From Microbacterium suwonense (lineage in GTDB: Bacteria > Actinomycetota > Actinomycetes > Actinomycetales > Microbacteriaceae), in the NCBI RefSeq assembly GCF_030296555.1, contig NZ_AP027728.1, positions 3,038,001 through 3,102,000 of the forward strand: DNA of 64,000 nucleotides, in the 5' to 3' direction. The position numbers and the translations under genes were made by a program. A model generated the notes under the pieces. It saw only the letters and a list, made by a program, of their open reading frames with translations, made no database searches and had not been told where the DNA came from. This document shows positions 24,718-35,650 of this stretch, in pieces; the first letter of the stretch is position 1; the number at the start of each line of letters is the position of its first letter.

Positions 24718-25194
24718 ATGCAGCCCCTCGCCACCCTCCTGCTCCGGTGGATGATCGTCCTCCTGCTCGCCCTACTGCTGTTCGTGCAGATCTTCCTGAT
24801 CCCATTGGTGGCTGCCGAGACAGCCGCACGCAACCCGGATCTCGCCTACCTCGAGGTGCCGGGGATCGTCGGAGCGGTGCTGTTCCTGGTGCTCGTCGAG
24901 ATCGTGCTGGTGTGCGTCTTCGCCCTGCTCTCGCTCGTGCGCGCCGACCGGATCTTCAGCCCGCACGCGTTCCGCTACGTCGATGTCATCGTCGGCGCAC
25001 TGCTGGCATCCGCTGTGCTGCTGATGGCCTCGTTCCTCGTGCTCGCCGCCGGCCGTGCCGTCAATCCGGGCATCCTCGTGCTCGCCGTGTTCGGCATCGT
25101 CGTCAGCGTCTCGCTCGCGCTGCTGGTCGGCGTCATGCGGGGACTGCTGCGCAAGGCGCTGCAGCTCGAGCAGGACCTCTCCGAGGTGGTCTGA
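24718..25194 (+). CDS. DUF2975-family membrane protein
   Basis: A 158-residue protein with four transmembrane helices (about residues 8-30, 49-73, 91-113 and 119-142), the layout of DUF2975. Such proteins are nearly always encoded with a small Cro/CI-type regulator, as here. ATG 24718 follows TAGGA at a normal distance. Its stop overlaps the next start by four bases or less (ATGA type), so it is translationally coupled to the regulator. Function unknown; a membrane sensor partner for the regulator is often assumed. Confidence 0.85.
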   Translation: MQPLATLLLRWMIVLLLALLLFVQIFLIPLVAAETAARNPDLAYLEVPGIVGAVLFLVLVEIVLVCVFALLSLVRADRIFSPHAFRYVDVIVGALLASAVLLMASFLVLAAGRAVNPGILVLAVFGIVVSVSLALLVGVMRGLLRKALQLEQDLSEVV

Positions 25195-25409
25195 TGCCCA
25201 TCGTGATCGACATCGACGTGATGCTGGCCCGCCGCAAGATGAGCGTGCAGGAGTTCGCCGACGCCATCGGCATCACGCCGGCGAACGTCGCCGTGCTCAA
25301 GAACGGGCGGGCCAAGGCCGTGCGCTTCACCACGTTGGACGCCATCTGCCGGGTGTTGGACTGCCAGCCCGGTGACATCCTGCGTCGTGTGCCGGAGGGC
25401 GAGTCGTGA
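25194..25409 (+). CDS. Small Cro/CI-type helix-turn-helix regulator (YozG-like)
   Basis: A 71-residue single HTH domain: MLARRKMSVQEFADAIGITP, then ANVAVLKNGRAKAVRFTTLD and ICRVLDCQPGDIL. This is the YozG/XRE short family that partners DUF2975. It starts inside the DUF2975 stop and its own TGA overlaps the GTG of the next gene, so three genes form a tightly coupled unit. Probable target: the TCGATAG sites at 24672-24710. Confidence 0.92.
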   Translation: MPIVIDIDVMLARRKMSVQEFADAIGITPANVAVLKNGRAKAVRFTTLDAICRVLDCQPGDILRRVPEGES

Positions 25410-28400
25410 GCCCGGCGTGGGCGGATGCCGCCATCGCGCGCCTGCATGACGCCCACAGCTGCCCGGTCTGCGAGTCGGCCTGGCTCGTGAACGGCGGATG
25501 CCCGGCCTGTGGCGCCGACCTCACCGGCGAGCCGGGTGCGCGGCTGTGGAGCGCCTCGGTCGCAGCGGCCGAGGCGCTGCGCCGGCGGGAGTCGCTGCTC
25601 TCCCGGGTGCCCCGCCGCATGCCGGTTCCCGCCGTCGCCGGCCCTGTGCCGGTCCCCGTCGCCGGCGCTGTGCCGATCCCCGTCGTCGGCACCGTGCCTG
25701 GCACTGCCGTGCGAAGTCACATCGCACCTGAGACTCCGACGCACGCGGGGATTCCCGCGCCGGATGCGGTCTCGCCATCGGAGAGCAGCGACAGCACCAG
25801 CCTGCAGTCGGTGCTCGCCATCGCTGGTGCGGCGCTCTTCGCCGTCGCCGCCATCGTCTTCACCTTCTTCAATCCCGAGCTGGCCGACCGGACTGTGCGC
25901 AGCACGATCATCGGCGGTGTGACGTTGGTGTTCCTCGGCGGCGCGTGGCTGCTCGCGCGCCGCCGACTGCAGTCCTCCGCAGAAGCCGTCGGCGGGCTGG
26001 GCCTGGTGTTCCTGGGGCTGGATGTGCAGGCGATCGGCGGCTCCTTCCTCGACGGCGGATCCGCGTGGGTCGCCGCGGCGATCGCCACTGCGGCCGCCGG
26101 CGGTGCGATGCTCGTGGCGGCTCTGCGGGCCGGCATCCGTATCTGGCTGTGGACGTCGCTGCTCGCGCTCGCCGCCTCGCCCGCGATGCTCGGCTTCGCC
26201 TTCGGCGGCGCCGCGGCGGCGCTCTGGCTCGCGGCGTCGGCATTCGCCGCGACAGGTCTGATGACGCTGCTGCCCCGGTTCGCCGCTCGGTTCCCCGGCG
26301 GGGACGTGCGGTTCCCCGCCGGCGCGGAGGCGACGGATGCCGGCATCACCGGCGTCGCGGGCCCCGGCGTCCTCGCCGACCCGGCCCCCGGCCGGCGTCT
26401 CGGCGCTGAGCTCGTCGCGCTCACCGTGCTGCAGCTGATCGTCACGATGCTGTCACTGCCGCGTGTGCTGTTCTCCGGTGCGGAGCCGATCGTCGTGGCG
26501 GGAGTGCTCGCCGTGCTCGCTGTGCACGCCGTGCTGGCCGCCGTGCGGACGATCACGCCGGTCTGGTCGTTCACGGCGGGAGTGCTGGCAGTCGCCGCGG
26601 CGACCGCCGCGGCGATGCAGACGGCGACCGCGGCAGCCTGGACCAATGCTGTTCTCCCCGCGGGTGCGGTGCTGGCGCTGCTGCTGTGCGCTCTCGTGCC
26701 CCTGCCGAAGCGCACCGCACGCATTCCGCTCGTCGTGGGGGCCGGCCTGGCTGCGGGCGTGACCAGCGCACCCGCCGTCCTCTCCGGAGCCCTGGTCGGC
26801 GTCGCCCTGCTGAACGCGGCCGGTGCGAACGCCGGAATCCCGGGTGGAGCGGCCGGGTTCAGTCCGGTGCTCGGCAGTGTCGCGGCCACATGGTCGACGA
26901 TCCTTGCGCTCGCGGTCATCTCCGCCGGATTCGCCGCCTTCACGCTGTGCATCCGGCGCCGGCACGAGCTGCGCGTGCTGCGCACGGCCGCTCTGATCGT
27001 CGCGGCGCTGTACGCGATCGCCGCAGTGCTCTGCCTGTCCAGCGCGCAGCTGCTCCCGCGCCCGCTGAGCATCGCCGTGCTGCTGGCGGCTGTCGCGGCG
27101 ACCGCGCTGGCGCTGATGGGTACGAGAGGGCGCGGTGCGGCATCCGTTCGCGGGATCCTCATCGTCGGCGGCCACCTCGCGCTGCTGGTCGCAGTGATGC
27201 TGGCCTGGCAGGATCGCGCTCTCGTGCCGATCGCCGGCATCGCGACGCTACTCGCGCTCGCGGTCGTGGCGGGCACGATGCCCGCGGCGGTGCGGTTCCT
27301 GCACGTCGGAGTCGGCTACGGCTATGCCCTGATGCTGGTCGGCACAGCTCTCTCGCTGGCCGGCGTGGGCGGAATCGCGCTGCTGTGCCTGACGGCGTCG
27401 GCCGGACTGCTCGGCGCGGTCGGCGCGACGTTCGCGCCGTGGCTGGGCGCCCGCAACTGGCAGGCGGTGCTCGTCGTCGCGGCGGTGCCGTTCGCGATCG
27501 GCATCGTGCAGGTGGTGTTCGAGCGCAGCGGCTGGACCGCGCTGTCGACGGGGCTGATGTTCGTGCTGGCGCTCGTGCTGCTGGTGACTCGGCGTGCGGG
27601 GCTGACGATCGTGATCCGCACGCTCGCTGCCGCGGTGCTGGTGCCTGCACTCGCCGTCGTCATCCTGTGCCTCGGCGCGCAGCTGCTGGTGCAGAGCGGC
27701 TCGCCGGTCGTGCTGCCGCTGATCGCGATCGTGGTCGCACTGGTTCTGCCGTCGGGGCGGATGATCCGCGACGCCCTGGTCGCCCACGGCCGCATCGCGG
27801 CGACCGCAGATGCCGCCAGGGTCGCCATCGAGGCATCCGCACTGCTGACCGGGAGCATCGCCGTGCTCCTCTCGCTGGTGCGGGCCGCCGCCGGCTTCGG
27901 CACCGCGTGCCTGGTGCTGATCCTGCTCGGGATCGGTGCGGCACTGACCTCGCTGCTCGCCGGTCGGCGCTACGGCTGGTGGGTCTCGGGCGTCGCGTTC
28001 ACCGGCGCGCTGTGGTCGCTGTGGGCGTTGAACGGAGTGCAGCTGCCCGAGGCCTATCTGCTTCCGCCGGCGCTCGGCGCGGCACTGATCGCGGGGCTGC
28101 TCACGCTGCGCGGTGCGCGCGCCGTGCCGTTGTTCGCGACGGGGCTGGCGGCAGCGGTCGTGCCGGTGCTGCTGCTGCTCATCGCCGGTGATGCGACGGC
28201 GGCGACTCCGTGGCGCGCGCACGGGCTGCTGGCCTGCGGGTGGCTGCTGCTCGGCATTGCCGCCGTGATGCTGCGCTCCTCCCGCCCGTGGCCGCGTCGA
28301 CTGCGTCCGCTGCGCGCGGCGACGGTCATCGCCGCCGGTGTCGCCGCACTGGGCGGCACCGTGCAGGCAGCGCGCTGGGGGAGCGGGCTGGACGCCGCCC

Positions 28401-29260
28401 CGGTGCGCGGCGGAGAGGCGGGACTGTTCCTGTTGAGCGTGGGGCTCAGCGCGGTCGCTGCGCTCGCACTGCTCGCCGCCGCACGGATGCTGCGGCCCTC
28501 GGCATCCGTGTCCTCCGCCCTCGCGCGGATGCTGCCGGTGCGCTGGCTCGCGGTGCCGGCGGCGCTCGCCTTCGCGATCGGCGTGTGGCCGGCCATCGCC
28601 CGCGACTGGTTCGTGATCTGGGGGATGTGGACGCTGATGATGTGCTGGCTGGTGGTCATGGTGCTCGCCGCCCGCGGCTCGCTCCGGCCCGGGGATCGCA
28701 GCGGGATGACCCCGCCGGTGTGGGTGCTCTTCGGCATCGCCTTCGTCACCGCCGTGGTGGCGTGGAGCCCCCGCGAGCTGCGGGTGGAGATGTTCTCGCT
28801 GCCGCTCGGGCTCTTCCTGCTGGCTGCGGGTGCGCTCGGAATACGCGCGGGGACGGATGCCGAGCAGCAGCCCGCGCGCCTCGACGACTGGCCGCGCGGA
28901 CGGCGGGGCTCCTGGGCGCTGCTGGCGCCCGGACTGCTGGCGATGATGTCGGCATCCGTCGTCTCCACCTTCACCGATCCGCTCACCTGGCGCGCCATCC
29001 TGGTGATGGCGCTGGCGCTCGCCGCGATCCTGCTGGGGGCCGCCAGGCGCCTAGCCGCCCCGTTCGTGATCGGCCTGATCGCACTGCCGGTCGAGAACGT
29101 GTTCGTCTTCGCCGTGCAGCTCGGGCGCGGCATCGAGTCCATGCCGTGGTGGATCACGCTGGCCACGGTGGGGGCGGTGCTGCTGATCATCGCCGTGGCC
29201 GGCGAGCGGCGCGAGGGCACGGGCAGGGGAGTGATGGCCCGCATGCGGGATCTGCGATGA
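25406..29260 (+). CDS. Very large polytopic membrane protein with N-terminal zinc ribbon (SCO7613-type)
   Basis: A 1284-residue protein. Residues 19-35 hold a CPVC...CPAC zinc ribbon (C19, C22, C32, C35). A linker with Val/Pro repeats (about 70-100) follows, then dozens of hydrophobic helices to the C-terminus, which is basic and cytosolic. It corresponds to the actinobacterial proteins annotated as SCO7613 C-terminal domain membrane proteins (from memory); no function is known. The GTG start overlaps the HTH regulator stop, so expression is probably set by that regulator. No frame break was seen over the 3.9 kb. Confidence 0.85.
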   Translation: MSPAWADAAIARLHDAHSCPVCESAWLVNGGCPACGADLTGEPGARLWSASVAAAEALRRRESLLSRVPRRMPVPAVAGPVPVPVAGAVPIPVVGTVPGTAVRSHIAPETPTHAGIPAPDAVSPSESSDSTSLQSVLAIAGAALFAVAAIVFTFFNPELADRTVRSTIIGGVTLVFLGGAWLLARRRLQSSAEAVGGLGLVFLGLDVQAIGGSFLDGGSAWVAAAIATAAAGGAMLVAALRAGIRIWLWTSLLALAASPAMLGFAFGGAAAALWLAASAFAATGLMTLLPRFAARFPGGDVRFPAGAEATDAGITGVAGPGVLADPAPGRRLGAELVALTVLQLIVTMLSLPRVLFSGAEPIVVAGVLAVLAVHAVLAAVRTITPVWSFTAGVLAVAAATAAAMQTATAAAWTNAVLPAGAVLALLLCALVPLPKRTARIPLVVGAGLAAGVTSAPAVLSGALVGVALLNAAGANAGIPGGAAGFSPVLGSVAATWSTILALAVISAGFAAFTLCIRRRHELRVLRTAALIVAALYAIAAVLCLSSAQLLPRPLSIAVLLAAVAATALALMGTRGRGAASVRGILIVGGHLALLVAVMLAWQDRALVPIAGIATLLALAVVAGTMPAAVRFLHVGVGYGYALMLVGTALSLAGVGGIALLCLTASAGLLGAVGATFAPWLGARNWQAVLVVAAVPFAIGIVQVVFERSGWTALSTGLMFVLALVLLVTRRAGLTIVIRTLAAAVLVPALAVVILCLGAQLLVQSGSPVVLPLIAIVVALVLPSGRMIRDALVAHGRIAATADAARVAIEASALLTGSIAVLLSLVRAAAGFGTACLVLILLGIGAALTSLLAGRRYGWWVSGVAFTGALWSLWALNGVQLPEAYLLPPALGAALIAGLLTLRGARAVPLFATGLAAAVVPVLLLLIAGDATAATPWRAHGLLACGWLLLGIAAVMLRSSRPWPRRLRPLRAATVIAAGVAALGGTVQAARWGSGLDAAPVRGGEAGLFLLSVGLSAVAALALLAAARMLRPSASVSSALARMLPVRWLAVPAALAFAIGVWPAIARDWFVIWGMWTLMMCWLVVMVLAARGSLRPGDRSGMTPPVWVLFGIAFVTAVVAWSPRELRVEMFSLPLGLFLLAAGALGIRAGTDAEQQPARLDDWPRGRRGSWALLAPGLLAMMSASVVSTFTDPLTWRAILVMALALAAILLGAARRLAAPFVIGLIALPVENVFVFAVQLGRGIESMPWWITLATVGAVLLIIAVAGERREGTGRGVMARMRDLR

Positions 29261-29282
29261 TCGGCGTGGCGGCCGTCGGCAT

Positions 29283-29312
29283 TTGACCAGCATGGTTACG
29301 CAGGATTACACT
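29283..29312 (+). promoter_or_regulatory. str operon promoter
   Basis: TTGACC (29283-29288), an 18-base spacer and TACACT (29307-29312) form a good vegetative promoter 166 bases before rpsL. The leader holds a GCGCACG/CGTGCGC hairpin (29324-29343). Confidence 0.65.
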
Positions 29313-29477
29313 TGATCGAGTGTGCGCACGACTGTGCGTGCGCGCAGGGCGCAGGCAGACGCCGATTCGCCCCCACGGCATACCCACCACACCAAAGGCA
29401 GCGCGGTTCCGCTCTGCCGGTGGGTCATGATGTGAAACCCATCATGCTGTCACCGTGCAGCACTACGAGGAGAGAAC

Positions 29478-29846
29478 GTGCCAACTATTCAGCAGTTGGT
29501 TCGCAAGGGACGTTCGCCCAAGGTCACCAAGACCAAGGCGCCCGCTCTGAAGTCGAACCCGCAGCAGGCAGGCGTGTGCACCCGCGTGTACACCACCACA
29601 CCGAAGAAGCCGAACTCGGCGATGCGCAAGGTCGCCCGTGTCAAGCTCCGCAACGGTACCGAGGTCACCGCCTACATCCCCGGCGAGGGGCACAACCTGC
29701 AGGAGCACTCGCTGGTGCTCGTGCGCGGTGGGCGTGTCAAGGACCTGCCCGGTGTCCGCTACAAGATCGTCCGTGGTGCGCTCGACACCCAGGCTGTCAA
29801 GAACCGTAAGCAGGGTCGCTCCCGCTACGGCGCGAAGAAGGGTTGA
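29478..29846 (+). CDS. rpsL: 30S ribosomal protein S12
   Basis: Full-length S12 (122 residues), part of the decoding centre. The conserved [17 protein letters not shown] and [15 protein letters not shown] blocks keep lysine at both classical streptomycin-resistance positions, so the protein is of the sensitive type. GTG 29478 follows GAGGAGAG. First gene of the str operon; rpsG follows after five bases. Confidence 0.98.
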   Translation: MPTIQQLVRKGRSPKVTKTKAPALKSNPQQAGVCTRVYTTTPKKPNSAMRKVARVKLRNGTEVTAYIPGEGHNLQEHSLVLVRGGRVKDLPGVRYKIVRGALDTQAVKNRKQGRSRYGAKKG

Positions 29847-29851
29847 GATAG

Positions 29852-30322
29852 ATGCCTCGTAAGGGACCCGCTCCCAAGCGCCCGGTCGTCAACGACCCGG
29901 TCTACGGTGCCCCGATCGTCACCTCGCTGGTGAACAAGATCCTCGTCGACGGCAAGAAGTCGCTGGCCGAGTCGATCGTCTACGGCGCCCTCCGCGGCGT
30001 CGAGGCGAAGAACGGCCAGGACGCCGTCGCCACCCTCAAGAAGGCGCTCGACAACGTGCGCCCCACCCTCGAGGTCCGCAGCCGCCGCGTCGGCGGCTCG
30101 ACCTACCAGGTTCCGGTCGAGGTCAAGCCGCACCGTGCGAACACGCTCGCACTGCGCTGGCTGGTCAGCTACGCGAAGGGTCGTCGTGAGAAGACGATGA
30201 CCGAGCGTCTGCAGAACGAGATCCTCGACGCGTCGAACGGTCTGGGAGCCGCGGTCAAGCGCCGCGAGGACACCCACAAGATGGCCGAGTCGAACCGGGC
30301 CTTCGCTCACTACCGCTGGTAA
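29852..30322 (+). CDS. rpsG: 30S ribosomal protein S7
   Basis: Full-length S7 (156 residues), the assembly protein for the 16S 3' domain: [50 protein letters not shown] and the C-terminal [13 protein letters not shown]. Second gene of the str operon. A GCCGGCTCCGAGT/ACTCGGAGCCGGC hairpin lies just after the stop in the spacer before fusA. Confidence 0.98.
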   Translation: MPRKGPAPKRPVVNDPVYGAPIVTSLVNKILVDGKKSLAESIVYGALRGVEAKNGQDAVATLKKALDNVRPTLEVRSRRVGGSTYQVPVEVKPHRANTLALRWLVSYAKGRREKTMTERLQNEILDASNGLGAAVKRREDTHKMAESNRAFAHYRW

Positions 30323-30406
30323 TCAGCGCTGCCGGCTCCGAGTCCACTGACTCGGAGCCGGCACTCCACACTTCGCACAGCGACCGCAGCAGATAAGGAA
30401 ACACCC

Positions 30407-32521
<2,115 letters not shown>

Positions 32522-32528
32522 GCCCTTC

Positions 32529-32567
32529 ATCCGGATGCTGGGGACCACTCGTCCACAGCATCCGGAT
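32529..32567. terminator. Hairpin between fusA and tuf
   Basis: ATCCGGATGCTG (32529-32540) pairs perfectly with CAGCATCCGGAT (32556-32567) over a 15-base loop. No T-run follows, so it may weaken rather than end the fusA transcript or protect its 3' end. An AT-rich stretch with a TAAACT box (32597-32602) downstream may give tuf its own promoter. Confidence 0.6.
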
Positions 32568-32681
32568 ACCCCACAACTTCACATTCCACTCTCTACTAAA
32601 CTGAGAAAACCAAACCCAGTAGCGAACCGGTCACAATCCAGTGCCCGGCGATCACTACACGAACGTCCTGAGGAGGACCCA

Positions 32682-33875
<1,194 letters not shown>

Positions 33876-33890
33876 GCGCTGCTTTCTCGG

Positions 33891-33924
33891 AAAGGGGTCG
33901 AGCCTTCGGGCTCGGCCCCTTTTT
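33891..33924 (+). terminator. Intrinsic terminator of the str operon
   Basis: GGGGTCGAGCC, loop TTCG, GGCTCGGCCCC, then TTTTT (33920-33924). A textbook Rho-independent terminator 15 bases after the tuf stop. The rest of the 301-base gap before the prepilin holds the structured leader at 34043-34140. Confidence 0.92.
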
Positions 33925-34042
33925 CGCGCCTCTGCGAGGGCTGCGCGCACTCTTCAGCAGGGCTTGCGCAGACGTTGACCCAATCCTGAGCCAAATCCGT
34001 TGACACCCCGACACCGACTTCAGCACCATGGAAACGAAGAGG

Positions 34043-34140
34043 GGAACACGCGTTTACGGCGTGACTCTTCCGGGGTCGGACACAACCGTGGATGCTGAGG
34101 GGCACCATCCGGGATACCCGTGTGTCCGCGCCCGTGTTCC
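34043..34140 (+). ncRNA. Predicted structured 5' leader of the prepilin gene
   Basis: Several nested helices can be drawn by eye. P1 is GGAACACG (34043-34050) with CGTGTTCC (34133-34140). An inner helix is CGGACACA (34077-34084) with TGTGTCCG (34121-34128). Inside that are GGATG/CATCC (34090-34094, 34106-34110) and GGG-ATA-CCC (34111-34119). Together they form a closed multi-helix domain that ends 36 bases before the prepilin ATG. It matches no riboswitch consensus that I can recall, including the cyclic di-GMP classes. It could be an RNA switch, a stabilising leader or a processing site. Confidence 0.45.
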
Positions 34141-34176
34141 GTCACCAGCGCCCGTACACCGATTGGGAGATCAACC

Positions 34177-34551
34177 ATGCGTGCCACCATCAAGAACTAC
34201 TCCGAGGCCATGAAGGCCCGCCGCGAAGAGACCGGCGACGAGGGCTTCTCGCTCATCGAGCTCATCGTCGTCGTCGTGATCCTCGGCATCCTCGCCGCGA
34301 TCGCGGTGCCGGTGTTCACCGGGCTGCAGGCACAGGCCGAGCAGAGCGCCCAGGACGCAATCGCCGGCAACGTCGCCAGCCAGGTGGCTTCCGACATCGC
34401 ACAGGATCAGGCCTACGACGATTTCTCCGGATTCGACACTGTGAAGTACGACATCTCGGTAGATCCTGCGACTGGTGCGCAGGTCGATAACTTCTGCGTG
34501 ACTGTGAAGGACGGCGCTGCTGAGGAGTCGAAGTCGGGCCCCGGCTGCTGA
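34177..34551 (+). CDS. pilA: Type IV major prepilin (PilA-like)
   Basis: A 124-residue prepilin. A 23-residue positively charged leader ends in Gly, followed by FSLIELIVVVVILGILAAIA, the type III signal with Glu at position +5 of the mature protein. The mature domain is short, Ala/Asp-rich and ends with two cysteines (NFC and the terminal GPGC) that can form the C-terminal disulphide loop. ATG 34177 follows GGGAGA. First gene of the pilus cluster; the strong terminator before it and the hairpin after it set it apart as a separately expressed major subunit. Confidence 0.92.
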   Translation: MRATIKNYSEAMKARREETGDEGFSLIELIVVVVILGILAAIAVPVFTGLQAQAEQSAQDAIAGNVASQVASDIAQDQAYDDFSGFDTVKYDISVDPATGAQVDNFCVTVKDGAAEESKSGPGC

Positions 34552-34568
34552 CCCAGCCGCTATAACCA

Positions 34569-34605
34569 CTCAAGGCCGACCCGAACCCGACGGGTCGGCC
34601 TTGAG
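34569..34605. terminator. Perfect 15-bp hairpin between pilA and pilV
   Basis: CTCAAGGCCGACCCG (34569-34583) pairs without mismatch with 34591-34605 over a seven-base loop. No T-run follows. It lies 17 bases after the pilA stop and would lower readthrough or protect the pilA mRNA, giving much more PilA than the minor pilins. Confidence 0.75.
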
Positions 34606-34643
34606 GCCGAACTGAACACACATGCTTTTCTGGGGAGGGGATC

Positions 34644-35051
34644 ATGGGCGAATCGCACGCCGACGACGGCTTCAGCCTGGTCGAGGTCATCATCGCGATG
34701 TTCCTGCTCGCGGTGATCGCACTGGCGCTCCTCCCGCTCATGATCGGCGCGACCCGCACCGGTGTGGTCAACCGCGATCTCGTCGCCGCGACCAGCTTCG
34801 CGAACGCGCAGCTCTCGCCGATCACCGCCGATTTCCCGCTCGTGGCAGGCACAGCCTCCACCTGTACTGCGCTGCAGGGCCGCAAGGCCAGTGACGTGCC
34901 AGATCCTGCCGGCACCGGGCTGCTCGCCAGCATCGAGGTCGGCGGCTGCCCCGCGGCATACCCGGGCGCCGTCACCGTGACGGTCACGGTCCACGCCGCC
35001 GACGGCGGCACGCTCGTGACGCTGCCCACCCGCATCCCGGTGGTCGGATGA
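34644..35051 (+). CDS. pilV: Type IV minor prepilin (PilV-like)
   Basis: A 135-residue pseudopilin with a short leader (MGESHADDG) cleaved before FSLVEVIIAMFLLAVIALAL, with Glu at +5. The rest has two cysteines and beta-rich Val/Thr runs. It resembles PilV/GspI-type minor pilins in the SLVEV core and position. Its stop overlaps the start of the next pilin gene. Confidence 0.82.
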   Translation: MGESHADDGFSLVEVIIAMFLLAVIALALLPLMIGATRTGVVNRDLVAATSFANAQLSPITADFPLVAGTASTCTALQGRKASDVPDPAGTGLLASIEVGGCPAAYPGAVTVTVTVHAADGGTLVTLPTRIPVVG

Positions 35052-35650
35052 TGAACGTGCGTGCGAGGGACGACGACGGCATCACGCTCATCGAGGTGAT
35101 CGTGTACCTCGTCATCAGCGGGATGTTCCTGGCCCTGCTCGCGGGGCTGTTCGTCGCGGGCCTGCGTGCGCAGACGACCGCGACGGATCTGGACTCGGCC
35201 ACCGGCGCCTCCGGCGTCGTGAGCAGCTCACTGCAGTCCGGCATCCGCAACGCCGCCGCGTTCGCCCTCTCCGACGACAACCAGACCGTCGTCGCGACCG
35301 TGATCGCCGACGACGGGCCGTCGTGCCGGGGCTGGCGGGTCACCGCGGATGGCGACCTGCTCTATCAGCGCTCCTCCTCGGCGATCCCGCTGACCGGAGG
35401 CTCGGGATGGACGGCGATCGCGCACGGCGTCGTCGGCAGCCTCAGCCGCGTCGACGGCACGGATGCCGATGGCGCGCCGAAGATCGTTCCGATCGACGCG
35501 GACGGCGACGGCCGCACCGACGCTTTCGCCCGCACTGGCACGCTGCTGCAGGTGGGCATGGACATCAAGGTCGGCGACGGCACCGTCGCCTGGACCACAG
35601 GCATCACCGCGCGAGCGGTGGGCGAAGGAGTGACCACGACATGCTGGTGA
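35048..35650 (+). CDS. pilW: Type IV minor prepilin (PilW-like)
   Basis: A 200-residue pseudopilin. The leader MMNVRARDDDG is followed by ITLIEVIVYLVISGMFLALL, keeping Glu +5 but with Ile instead of Phe at +1. The globular domain contains DADGDGRTDAF, a calcium-binding-like Asp-rich loop, in the C-terminal third. ATG 35048 or 35051 are both possible. It overlaps pilV upstream and the PilX-like gene downstream, so the minor pilins are translationally coupled. Confidence 0.8.
   Translation: MMNVRARDDDGITLIEVIVYLVISGMFLALLAGLFVAGLRAQTTATDLDSATGASGVVSSSLQSGIRNAAAFALSDDNQTVVATVIADDGPSCRGWRVTADGDLLYQRSSSAIPLTGGSGWTAIAHGVVGSLSRVDGTDADGAPKIVPIDADGDGRTDAFARTGTLLQVGMDIKVGDGTVAWTTGITARAVGEGVTTTCW

Noticed and set aside
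34043..34140. Cyclic di-GMP (GEMM) riboswitch before pilA
   Set aside because: The known conserved core sequences of that class are not present; only the position is suggestive.
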